A DNA stretch of 8,571 nt from Deltaproteobacteria bacterium (GCA_011051925.1 DRKE01000232.1:1-8571), one strand, 5' to 3'. Counted from the first letter of the stretch, positions 1 through 6,530 are shown. Numbers and translations: made by a program. The notes: generated from the letters alone by a model not told the origin.

Positions 1-236
1 CCGATCCCGAAGACCGAGAACCCGTCCAACGGGGATCCGTTCGGCTCCACCCCCGATGCCGGGTTCTGGAGCGCGATCAGGACGGCCGCGAGGGAGATCA
101 TCGCGACGGCCCCGAAACGGATGCCCGCGAGGGCGATGGCGCGCGGCGTGTGTCGTCCACCCGGCCCCGGTCGCGAAAAAAGATCGAAGACGAGGATCGC
201 GAGTGCCCCGATCGCGGGAAAGAAGACCGGACTCAT
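1..236 (-). CDS. nuoN: NuoN-like complex I membrane subunit, N-terminal part (cut by window edge)
   Basis: Only the first 78 codons lie in the window; the gene continues past the left edge. NuoN is one of the three antiporter-like subunits of the complex I membrane arm. The visible part has a first hydrophobic helix at about residues 4-19, a Pro/Gly/Arg-rich loop (21-33), a second helix at about 41-57, and then LDGFSVFG at 70-77, which resembles the short segment before helix 3 in NuoN proteins. The ATG at 236 overlaps the TGA of the upstream nuoM-like gene (ATGA), so translation is probably coupled. The assignment rests mostly on its place after NuoM, the usual last position of a nuo operon, because the diagnostic central helices and their Glu/Lys residues are outside the window. 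A further NuoM/NuoL-type paralogue cannot be excluded. Confidence 0.7.
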   Translation of the reverse strand, partial: MSPVFFPAIGALAILVFDLFSRPGPGGRHTPRAIALAGIRFGAVAMISLAAVLIALQNPASGVEPNGSPLDGFSVFGI

Positions 237-1876
237 CGTGCGCCTCGCTTCGGGAGGGGGATGTCGCGCAGGGAATCCTGCGCGACGAGTTCGAGGTCGC
301 CTCCGGGTTCCTCCGACTCGACCGGCGTGGATCGCCTCGCCATCTGGTCGAGGATCTCGAGAACGGCGGGCTCGACCCGACGCAGGATCGGATTGGGATA
401 GACGCCGATCGCGATAATCGGGATCGCCATCGCCAGCAGGATCGTGCGCTCCCGTCGGTCGAGGTCGATCAAGCCGCGATTCGCCGGTTCATCGACCGGC
501 CCCAGGAAGAGGCGCCGCTGGACCCAGAGAAGATACGAGGCCGCGACCACCATCGCTGTGAGCGCCAGGACGGAAAGTTCTCGCCGGGTCTCGAGACTGC
601 CGAGCAGCACGAAGAGATCACCGACGAAACCGCCCGTCAGGGGAAGACCCACCAGCGAAAAGGCCATCACGGCAAAGAAGAACGCACAGACCGGCATCGG
701 CTTCGCCAGCCCGCCGAAAGCGGTCACTTCCGTCGTCCCGCGACGGGCGGCCAGGAATCCGATCAACATGAAGAGCGCCGCCGTCGCGATCCCATGGGTC
801 AGGAGCTGGAGGACTGCACCGGAAAGGCCCTGCACGTTCAGCGTCGAGATCCCGAAGACGGCAAAACCCGCATAGCCGACGCAGGTATAGGCGACGAGCC
901 GCTTCAACTCCTTCTGTACGAGCGCGATCAACGACGCATGGACGAGCGCGACGATTCCGAGGACCGAGAGAGCCGGCCCGGCGGACGTCGCCGCATCGGG
1001 AAAGAGCGGAAGAGCGAAGCGCAGGATCCCGATCGCCGCCGTCTGGACGAAACCCGTCGCCAGCAGGACGGAAAGACCCGTCGGTGCGGCGGCGTGTGCC
1101 GTCGGAAGCCAATAGTGGAGCGGAACCAGCGGAAGCCGGGTCGCCAGGGCGATCGCCATCACGAAGAAGAGAACCGTCTGCTCGGCCGGCGGGATCCGGA
1201 CATCCAGAAGCGAGGGACCCGCATCGACGGAGGCACGAACCAGATCGAGCGTCGCCATGCCCAACTGGTCGAGACTCGCCTCCCGAAGCAGGAAGGCGAC
1301 ATAGAGCAGTCCCATCAGGCCGATGGATTCGATCGCCCAGATCCGACCCGCAGCACGAGCCCGCCCGGGTCCGCCCCAACGCCCCATCCAGAGCAGGATC
1401 GGAACGAGACCCATCCCCCAGAAGAAGATGAACGAGAAGAGATTGGCGGAAGCGAGCGCACCCAGGAGACCCGATTCGAGGAACAGACACGTGGCAATCC
1501 AGCTGCGGACGGAACCCTTCACCTCCGAGCGGGACGAGACCATCGCGAGAGGGACGAGGCCCGCCGTCGAGACCAGGAAGCACAACCCGATCCCGTCGAC
1601 CCCGAGAAGCAGATGTGCCCCGAAATCCTCGGACCACCCGAAATACTCGACATGCTGGAATCCGATCGCCTCGGGGTCGAACCCGAGACCAATGCCGAAG
1701 AAGGCGAGCAGGAAGGTCGCGATGACGGTCACGAGCCCGAGGACCCGCCAGGCGACCTCGGGGAGTGGCGGAAGGCCGAGAAAACCCTGGATGAGCCCGC
1801 TTCCGACCAGCCCGAACGCGACGAACGCGGGGGCCGCGACGGTGACGAGGAGCAGATGGTTCGACCAGTCCGGCAT
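233..1876 (-). CDS. nuoM: Divergent NuoM-like antiporter subunit lacking key proton-path residues
   Basis: Polytopic inner-membrane protein of 547 residues (E. coli NuoM is about 509) of the complex I antiporter-like family. Family landmarks are clear: LGVDGIGL (91-98), LFLESGLLGA (131-140), FFWGMGLVP (151-159), LPLVPLHYWLPTAH (248-261) followed by APTG, KELKRLVAYT (322-331), LLTHGIATAALF (358-369) and LPLTGGFVGD (411-420). Aligned by eye to E. coli NuoM, the helix-5 Glu144 is Gly154, Lys234 is Arg247, the Asp of WLPDAH is Thr259, Lys265 is Gln278 and Glu407 is Asp420. In the canonical enzyme the Glu144/Lys234/Lys265/Glu407 set carries protons, so this protein is unlikely to pump in the usual way. 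A charged tail of about 45 residues follows the last helix. The start ATG lies 4 bases after the nuoL-like stop; the stop overlaps the nuoN-like start. Membership of the family is secure; the pumping role is doubtful. Confidence 0.9.
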   Translation of the reverse strand: MPDWSNHLLLVTVAAPAFVAFGLVGSGLIQGFLGLPPLPEVAWRVLGLVTVIATFLLAFFGIGLGFDPEAIGFQHVEYFGWSEDFGAHLLLGVDGIGLCFLVSTAGLVPLAMVSSRSEVKGSVRSWIATCLFLESGLLGALASANLFSFIFFWGMGLVPILLWMGRWGGPGRARAAGRIWAIESIGLMGLLYVAFLLREASLDQLGMATLDLVRASVDAGPSLLDVRIPPAEQTVLFFVMAIALATRLPLVPLHYWLPTAHAAAPTGLSVLLATGFVQTAAIGILRFALPLFPDAATSAGPALSVLGIVALVHASLIALVQKELKRLVAYTCVGYAGFAVFGISTLNVQGLSGAVLQLLTHGIATAALFMLIGFLAARRGTTEVTAFGGLAKPMPVCAFFFAVMAFSLVGLPLTGGFVGDLFVLLGSLETRRELSVLALTAMVVAASYLLWVQRRLFLGPVDEPANRGLIDLDRRERTILLAMAIPIIAIGVYPNPILRRVEPAVLEILDQMARRSTPVESEEPGGDLELVAQDSLRDIPLPKRGAR

Positions 1877-1880
1877 CGGC

Positions 1881-3923
1881 TCAGCTCACCATCCAATAGA
1901 TGACCACGAGTGCGGTCAGCAGGCCGAGCAGCGCATAACTCTGAAGGCGCCCGTTCTGCAATCTGCGCAGTCCGCTCCAGACCGCTCGCCTCACCAGACT
2001 GGCCCCGCCCGAGACCACGACGCGATCGATCAGGCGCGTCTCGATCATGCCGACGAGGGCCCAACGAGAGAGCCCCCTGATCGGACGGATCAGGACGAAG
2101 TCGTAGACGCGCTCGACGTAGAGCATCTCGCGCAGGACGTTCCCCGAATAACGGACGAAAGCCCGTTCCGACTCGCCGGGATGGCCGCGCCGCGCGTGAC
2201 GCCAGGCCGCGAGACCGACGCCAAGGGCCGCGGATGCGACGAAGATCGAGATCAACCGCCATCGCGGCCCGCCGGACAGCAGCGGATCGGGCTGCCCCGG
2301 GATCGATCCCATCAGGAAATGGCCCACCGAATCCATCTGCGACACATCCCACGGGTCGCCCCAGAACTGGGAAGGCGTCAGCAGTCCCGCCGCGACCGTC
2401 GCGACGGCAAGGATCGTGAGGCCGTGCTGCCTCCATCCGATGGGATCCCGGATCGGAACCCCGACCAGCCGGCGAGGCCGGATGCTTCCCCAGAACACGA
2501 GGAAGTAGGCCCGAGCCATCGCGAATGCCAGGATGCCCAGACTCGCGACGAAGAGGGCGATCAGCAGTGACCGGTCGTTCCGTTCGGAGATCCCGATGAA
2601 GGCGATCGATTCCTCGAGCGGGAAGAAATCGGCCAGGGGAGGTACGCCCACCAGGGCCAGGCAGCCGAGGGCGACCATGACATGTGTCCAGCGCATTTCT
2701 TCCGCCAATCCGCCCATGCGGCGAAGATCGGTCTCCCCCTTCAGCCCGACGATCACGATCCCGAAGGCCAGCACCAGCTCTGCTTTCACGTAGGCATGGG
2801 TCAGCAGGAGATAGGCTGCAGCCGGAAACGCGCCGATTCCGAGCGTGATCAGGACCATCCCGAGCAGGCTCGAAGTCGAGAAGGCAAGAACCCTCATCAG
2901 GTCGTTCTGGGTCGCCGCCGCGAGGCTGGCGAGCAGGGCCGTCGTGGCGCCGACGACGACGAGCAGCATCATCGCGTTCGGCGCGCTCCCCAGCAGGAAG
3001 GAAAGTCGGAGCAGGAGATAGATTCCGACGACGACCGTCGTCGACGACTGCATCAGCGCATTGGCGGGAACGGGAATGGCCCTCGCATTCGACAGCCAGA
3101 AATGCAGGGGAAACTGGGCGCATTTCGTGAGCGCAGCCAGGACCAGGGCGAAGCCCACGACTTCGAGCAGGAGGGGCCCGCTGCCCCCTCCCCAACCGAG
3201 CCAGTCGAGGTGTTGTCCTTCAAGCAGCCGGAAAGCCCCCTCGATCCCCCGGAAGCTGAGCGTGGGTGCGCCGGCGCGTGACAACCCGTCGAAGATCAGC
3301 AGGATCCCGGCCAGCAGACCCAGATCGCCGATCCGGCCCACGACGAACGTGACCGCGCCCGCACGCGAAGCCTCCCGATCCTCGAACGCGAAGGCGGAGA
3401 AGAGTTGGGATGCGATCCCCACGCCGGTCCAACCGAGAAAGAAGAGCAGCAGATTGTCCGCGAGGATCAAGACGAGCGTCGATCCCACCAGCAGGTCGAG
3501 CATGGCGAAGATCCGATGCCCCGATTCGCGGTCGGCCTGGCCGCTGCGGAGCAGACCGATCGTGTAGAGATAGACCGCGATCGCGATCGAGGTCACGGCG
3601 AGGCAGAAAACGACGGAGAGCGGATCGAGCTGGAACGTCAGCTCCGCGCTGAAGCTGCGCGGGCCCACCCCTCCGCCGATCCAGGGACCCAGGGTGTCGA
3701 GGATGGGATGTCCGCCCGCGGGTCCGACCAGCTCGAAGATCATCAGCGCGCTCAGGCCGAATGAGGTCACGAGCGCGGAAAGCGAGATCGCCCAGACCGA
3801 ACGTTCGGGAAGTCGCGCCCGAACCAGCCCGATCAACAGGCCATGCACCATCGCCGCGACGAAGGGCAGGATCGCGATCCAGCGGACGAGTGAGCCACCG
3901 ACGCTGCTTTCCCATTCGCTCAC
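1881..3923 (-). CDS. nuoL: Divergent NuoL-like distal antiporter subunit
   Basis: Polytopic membrane protein of 680 residues (E. coli NuoL 613). It shows the family core LADNLLLFFLGWTGVGI (154-170), VVGRIGDLGLL (194-204), LTKCAQFPLHFWLSNA (265-280), THAYVKAELVLAFG (375-388) and DFFPLEESI (432-440). It also keeps the NuoL-specific C-terminal region, with a likely lateral helix near 590-650 and RLQNGRLQSYALLGLL at 654-669 for the final helix. Against E. coli NuoL by eye: Glu144 is Thr166, the Asp of WLADA is Asn279, His254 is Gln292, Lys399 is Leu436 and Asp400 is Glu437. Lys229 (Lys267), Asp178 (Asp200), His338 (His376) and Lys342 (Lys380) are kept. So half of the channel chemistry remains and the Glu/Lys pair is broken. 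The GTG start is chosen because an AGGGGGA ribosome site lies 10 bases upstream and the first helix begins at about residue 14. Confidence 0.9.
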   Translation of the reverse strand: MSEWESSVGGSLVRWIAILPFVAAMVHGLLIGLVRARLPERSVWAISLSALVTSFGLSALMIFELVGPAGGHPILDTLGPWIGGGVGPRSFSAELTFQLDPLSVVFCLAVTSIAIAVYLYTIGLLRSGQADRESGHRIFAMLDLLVGSTLVLILADNLLLFFLGWTGVGIASQLFSAFAFEDREASRAGAVTFVVGRIGDLGLLAGILLIFDGLSRAGAPTLSFRGIEGAFRLLEGQHLDWLGWGGGSGPLLLEVVGFALVLAALTKCAQFPLHFWLSNARAIPVPANALMQSSTTVVVGIYLLLRLSFLLGSAPNAMMLLVVVGATTALLASLAAATQNDLMRVLAFSTSSLLGMVLITLGIGAFPAAAYLLLTHAYVKAELVLAFGIVIVGLKGETDLRRMGGLAEEMRWTHVMVALGCLALVGVPPLADFFPLEESIAFIGISERNDRSLLIALFVASLGILAFAMARAYFLVFWGSIRPRRLVGVPIRDPIGWRQHGLTILAVATVAAGLLTPSQFWGDPWDVSQMDSVGHFLMGSIPGQPDPLLSGGPRWRLISIFVASAALGVGLAAWRHARRGHPGESERAFVRYSGNVLREMLYVERVYDFVLIRPIRGLSRWALVGMIETRLIDRVVVSGGASLVRRAVWSGLRRLQNGRLQSYALLGLLTALVVIYWMVS

Positions 3924-3933
3924 CGGGACGTCG

Positions 3934-3940
3934 TCCCCCT
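3934..3940 (-). promoter_or_regulatory. Ribosome binding site supporting the GTG start of the nuoL-like gene
   Basis: AGGGGGA on the minus strand, 10 bases before the GTG at 3923 and overlapping the stop region of the nuoK-like gene. It supports the GTG start, since the next in-frame ATG (codon 25) would fall inside the first membrane helix. Confidence 0.5.
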
Positions 3941-4301
3941 ACCCTTCGAGCAGCGCCGCATCGTCGGCGTCGAGGGTTCCGCGGCGCCGGATCCGCACGG
4001 CGACGAGCGCCAGGCCCGCCAGCACCTGGAGACAACCGATCGCGCCGATACAGATCACGAGCGCGGCACCGGCCGGAAGCGAAGCGCCCGACTCGAGCGC
4101 CGCCCGGGAAGGCGGGCCTCCCCGACCCGCCACGAGCACGATGGATCCGATCGCGCCGATGCCGACCGAGAGCCAGGCGAACGAGAGTCCGACCAGCATC
4201 CCGACGAGACTCCGCCGTCCGAGCAGACCGAGCATCCCGACCCAGAAGAGCACCATCGCCCCGATCGACATGGACGACACGACGGCATCAGCCGATCCCA
4301 T
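3939..4301 (-). CDS. nuoK: Divergent NuoK-like subunit lacking both membrane glutamates
   Basis: Small three-helix membrane protein of 120 residues (E. coli NuoK 100). The match is gap-free over GRRSLVGMLVGLSFA (28-42), equivalent to the E. coli stretch IRRNLLFMLIGLEIM, and resumes at QVLAGLAL (92-99), equivalent to EASIGLAL, followed by a basic RIRRR end of helix 3. The two glutamates that define NuoK proton transfer are changed: Glu36 is Ser40 (codon TCG) and Glu72 is Gln92 (codon CAG). The loop between helices 2 and 3 is longer than usual, with GRGGPPSR at 59-66, and there is a short acidic tail. It starts 2 bases after the nuoJ-like stop and ends in TAG 15 bases before the nuoL-like start. 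An internal ATG at codon 11 is an alternative start, but the first ATG has the good ribosome site. Confidence 0.85.
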   Translation of the reverse strand: MGSADAVVSSMSIGAMVLFWVGMLGLLGRRSLVGMLVGLSFAWLSVGIGAIGSIVLVAGRGGPPSRAALESGASLPAGAALVICIGAIGCLQVLAGLALVAVRIRRRGTLDADDAALLEG

Positions 4302-4303
4302 CT

Positions 4304-4807
4304 TCAGTCCCCCTCGTCCCGAAGGACCGACAGGCACGCGAGCAGACTCGCCGCGATCGTGAGCCCCAGCAGGGTGGCCACGCCGCTGGCCGAACCGAAG
4401 AGGAAGGAGCCGACGCCGACCGGGTCCGGAAGAACGATCCGCGCGGCGCCGACCTCGAGTTCTCCGCGATGGACGAGGGTCACGAGCAGGGCGGCCAGAC
4501 CGCCGCCGACGAGAAGAAAGGCCAGACCGCGAGCGAGGGTCGTCGCAGGATCCGTCGGCGGGAGATGGTCGCGATCGATGTCGACGAGCATCCAACCGAA
4601 GACCTGGATCAAGGCGAGGGCGAGCACGCCCGGGACGAGGACGGCGAAAGCCAGATGGCCGATCCCCGCTCCGACCAGGACGAGTCCGATGATCGCCAGC
4701 GAGACGATGCCCGCGACGATGGATCGGGTGAGGTTCCGGCCCAGGCCGATTGCCGCGAGAGCCGTGCCGAGCGCGGCGATCCAGAGCAGGATGAGCACTG
4801 GCGACAT
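4304..4807 (-). CDS. nuoJ: Divergent NuoJ-like membrane subunit
   Basis: Membrane protein of 167 residues (E. coli NuoJ 184) with five hydrophobic segments at about 4-21, 28-47, 52-76, 93-111 and 131-161, the NuoJ layout. Its position between NuoH and NuoK supports the call. The most conserved NuoJ element, the helix-3 pi-bulge (VYxGAI in most species, with a key Tyr), reads LVPGVLAL at 57-64: the Tyr is Val58 and the next residue is a proline. The glutamate of the helix-5 FELAS-type motif is also not visible (GVATLLGL, 142-149). The loop between helices 3 and 4 keeps acidic residues (DIDRD, 76-80). The ATG follows the nuoH-like TGA directly, with no spacing (TGAATG), so translation is probably coupled. 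Sequence similarity alone is weak; context raises confidence. Confidence 0.78.
   Translation of the reverse strand: MSPVLILLWIAALGTALAAIGLGRNLTRSIVAGIVSLAIIGLVLVGAGIGHLAFAVLVPGVLALALIQVFGWMLVDIDRDHLPPTDPATTLARGLAFLLVGGGLAALLVTLVHRGELEVGAARIVLPDPVGVGSFLFGSASGVATLLGLTIAASLLACLSVLRDEGD
4308..4315 (-). promoter_or_regulatory. Ribosome binding site for the nuoK-like gene
   Basis: GAGGGGGA on the minus strand, 6 bases before the ATG at 4301 and inside the end of the nuoJ-like gene. It favours this ATG over the in-frame ATG ten codons later. Confidence 0.5.
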
Positions 4808-5989
4808 TCAGGCGCCCCCCGGCAGTGCGCCATCCAGAAGGCGGATCGCCGAGACCAACAGGACGTTCGCCCAGGCGATCGGGAGCAGGCGCGTCACGAC
4901 GATGCGGGTCCATCGGTCCTCCCGCATGCGCGCCGTCGCCCGCCGGATCGCCGCCCCCAGGACGAGCAGCAGGATCCACTTCCCGAAGAAGACCGTCGTC
5001 TCGAGACCCGCGACGATCAGGGCAGGCAGCGTCCTCCCGATGAAGGGTTCGAGCCGATCCACGATCTCGAAACCCGACACGAAGGGAAGCGCCCCGGAAC
5101 CGAGAAAGAGCGCCACGAAGAGCGCCGCCGCGAGAACCCTCGCGAGGCGCGCCTCGAGCAGCCCCCACGCGAGTCCGACCGGATCCCCGTCCAGACCGAA
5201 TCCGCTCGGCCGGAGGCTGCCCGCTTCCGGATCCCATGCGAGGGGGCGATGGGACAGGCCGGCCAGGACGGGCAGGAAGAGAAGCGCCGAAACCGGTTGC
5301 ATGAAGCAGTTCCAGGCCGGCCAGCGCCAGCTGCGAAGAACCTCGAACGCGCTGCCCGGCGCGAAGGGAAGCCATGAGAACGGGGCGAAGGTCGTCTGTT
5401 GCGCGGAAACGACATCATGGATCCGAAGCGATTGGCTTTCGATCGAAAGCGGAGCGAGAACGAGGATCAACAGCGCGAGGGTCCCCAGATTCCGACTGGC
5501 CATGCGGACACTGCCGAGACGCGACCAGAGGCTTCGATCCGCGAGACCGATCGCCACCTGCGCGAGGCCCATCAGGAGAACGAGAAAGACGAGGGCGAGC
5601 AGCCCGCTCGGCAGGTCGACGACGACGAGCGGGATCGGAATCGCACCGCCCTCCCACGGGCCAGCAAAGGGCACCAGGGACAGCGCGCTCGCGAGCGCCA
5701 GCCAGGCAATGCATCGCCCGACCGAGCGCAGCATCGCCGATTGATCGGGGACGACGGTTCGGGATCGGACCTGACGCGCCATCTCGGCAAGCGAACGGAG
5801 AAGCAGTGACGCGGCGGGCGGGTATCGCGGGTCCGGCCCCCACTTCGAACGCGGGGGCGACCATGCGCCGCGCGCGATCGGGCCGGCCAGTCGGCTGCGA
5901 CGTTCGATCGCGGCACAGACGACGACGGCCGCGAGAACCAGTCCGCACCAGACGAGGGCGATCGCGATGGCCGCGCCGACACCGATCAT
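4808..5989 (-). CDS. nuoH: Divergent NuoH-like subunit with altered quinone-site motifs
   Basis: Membrane protein of 393 residues (E. coli NuoH 325). NuoH forms the quinone chamber and the start of the proton path in complex I. Family traces run in order: IERR (28-31) for the ERR/ERK motif, KWGPDPR (49-55) for GPNR, VVDLPSG (123-129) for ADLNIG, RLGSVR (157-162) for LLGAMR, MQP (230-232), SHRP (246-249), DPEA (253-256), GF (263-264), Asp267, and LEARLARVLAAALFVALFLG (278-297) for the E-Y-helix before FLGGW. Losses by hand alignment: the SYE Glu157 is Leu171, and the PEAEQE acidic run becomes PEAGSL, so Glu220 is Leu259. Glu216 is kept as Glu255, and Glu228 is probably Asp267. An insertion of about 22 residues rich in Phe/Trp/Pro lies near 199-222. 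The ATG has GGGGGA 3 bases upstream. The stop abuts the nuoJ-like ATG; no nuoI lies between. Confidence 0.82.
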   Translation of the reverse strand: MIGVGAAIAIALVWCGLVLAAVVVCAAIERRSRLAGPIARGAWSPPRSKWGPDPRYPPAASLLLRSLAEMARQVRSRTVVPDQSAMLRSVGRCIAWLALASALSLVPFAGPWEGGAIPIPLVVVDLPSGLLALVFLVLLMGLAQVAIGLADRSLWSRLGSVRMASRNLGTLALLILVLAPLSIESQSLRIHDVVSAQQTTFAPFSWLPFAPGSAFEVLRSWRWPAWNCFMQPVSALLFLPVLAGLSHRPLAWDPEAGSLRPSGFGLDGDPVGLAWGLLEARLARVLAAALFVALFLGSGALPFVSGFEIVDRLEPFIGRTLPALIVAGLETTVFFGKWILLLVLGAAIRRATARMREDRWTRIVVTRLLPIAWANVLLVSAIRLLDGALPGGA

Positions 5990-6041
5990 GATTCCCCCGA
6001 TCCGCCCCGGCGCGACGTCCTTTCGACCTGCAGGCTGGACA

Positions 6042-6476
6042 TCATCGTGTCATCGCCCGACGACGGGCATGCAGGACGACCAACAAGGTCGGAAGGACGA
6101 AGATCATGCCTTTCTGGAGCGCGGACGGGCCGAGGGAACGAAGGGCCACGAGGCCCGGGAGTGCCACCAGCGCCAGCAGGGTCGAAAAGACGCCGGCCAG
6201 CAACATCCGATGTTGTTGGACCGCATGCCGAGGCGATCGCCGCGCACGCGGCGAGTTTCCGAAGCGGACCGGGTCGAGGGCGATCCGCCCATTCCGGGAA
6301 TCCGACCCGGAGGCGTCCCCAGCCGGAAAGGAGCGCAGCCTCTCGGAAGGCAGCCGGCGCCGAAGAATCCACGCCAACGTCGGGACCATCAAGGCCATCC
6401 AGAGGATCCCGGCCGAGAAGACCAGCCAGGCGAGCGAGGTCGCAGATGAGAGGGACTCGGCAAGCATCGATGCCAT
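6042..6476 (-). CDS. Small three-helix membrane protein in the NuoA position, first gene of the operon
   Basis: About 144 residues, not recognised with certainty. Hydrophobic segments lie at about 13-38, 90-112 and 121-136, with a long polar Arg/Ser/Pro loop between the first two (39-89). That layout and length match NuoA, and NuoA is normally the first nuo gene. The loop holds LDPVRFGNSPRAR (68-80), faintly like the Cys/Gly-Phe-x-P-x-G-x-A-R loop of NuoA. Helix 2 (RMLLAGVFSTLL, 90-101) would match FYLVAMxFxxFD but without its acidic residues. I infer a NuoA-derived subunit, weakly. A consensus-like promoter about 70-110 bases upstream supports a real gene. Three in-frame ATGs (6485, 6476, 6467) lie in a 9-base tandem repeat, so the exact start is open. 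The stop is 52 bases before nuoH. Another minus-strand frame is also open across this stretch but is not membrane-like. Confidence 0.55.
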   Translation of the reverse strand: MASMLAESLSSATSLAWLVFSAGILWMALMVPTLAWILRRRLPSERLRSFPAGDASGSDSRNGRIALDPVRFGNSPRARRSPRHAVQQHRMLLAGVFSTLLALVALPGLVALRSLGPSALQKGMIFVLPTLLVVLHARRRAMTR

Positions 6477-6503
6477 CCGTGCCATCCGTCCGCTTGAACG
6501 GCG

Positions 6504-6530
6504 GGCGGCGGTGTGCCGCCAGAGGGCGGC
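6504..6530 (-). promoter_or_regulatory. Two mutually exclusive GC hairpins in the operon leader
   Basis: Within the untranslated leader before the first operon gene lie three 6-base blocks on the plus strand: ggcggc (6504-6509), gccgcc (6515-6520) and ggcggc (6525-6530). The middle block can pair perfectly with either neighbour, with loops of 5 or 4 bases, but not with both. The nearest possible start codon is about 20-35 bases downstream. It may modulate translation or may simply be a stable GC hairpin. That the repeats exist is certain; a function is inferred. Confidence 0.35.

Noticed and set aside
56..1903. 615-codon plus-strand open frame antisense to the nuoM-like gene
   Set aside because: Its product is almost wholly Arg/Asp/Glu/Gly/Pro with no fold-like pattern, as expected from the complement of a GC-rich membrane-protein gene. 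The minus strand has clear family motifs.
1729..3195. 488-codon minus-strand frame overlapping the nuoL-like gene
   Set aside because: Arg/Pro/Gly-rich with no membrane helices or motifs; it overlaps NuoL in another frame.
233..3923. Reading the NuoL/NuoM pair as an Mrp antiporter or a DabB-type system
   Set aside because: The adjacent NuoH-, NuoJ- and NuoK-like genes in canonical complex I order, the NuoL-type C-terminal region, and the absence of MrpB/E/F/G or DabA proteins favour a complex I origin.
3761..5377. 538-codon plus-strand open frame antisense to nuoH/J/K
   Set aside because: Same low-complexity charged composition; it is a shadow of GC-rich codon usage across three well-supported minus-strand genes.
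1..6476. Pseudogene explanation for the operon
   Set aside because: All seven frames are intact and full length or longer, hydrophobic segments are regular, start-stop overlaps are precise, and promoter and ribosome sites are present. Decay would be expected to break frames.
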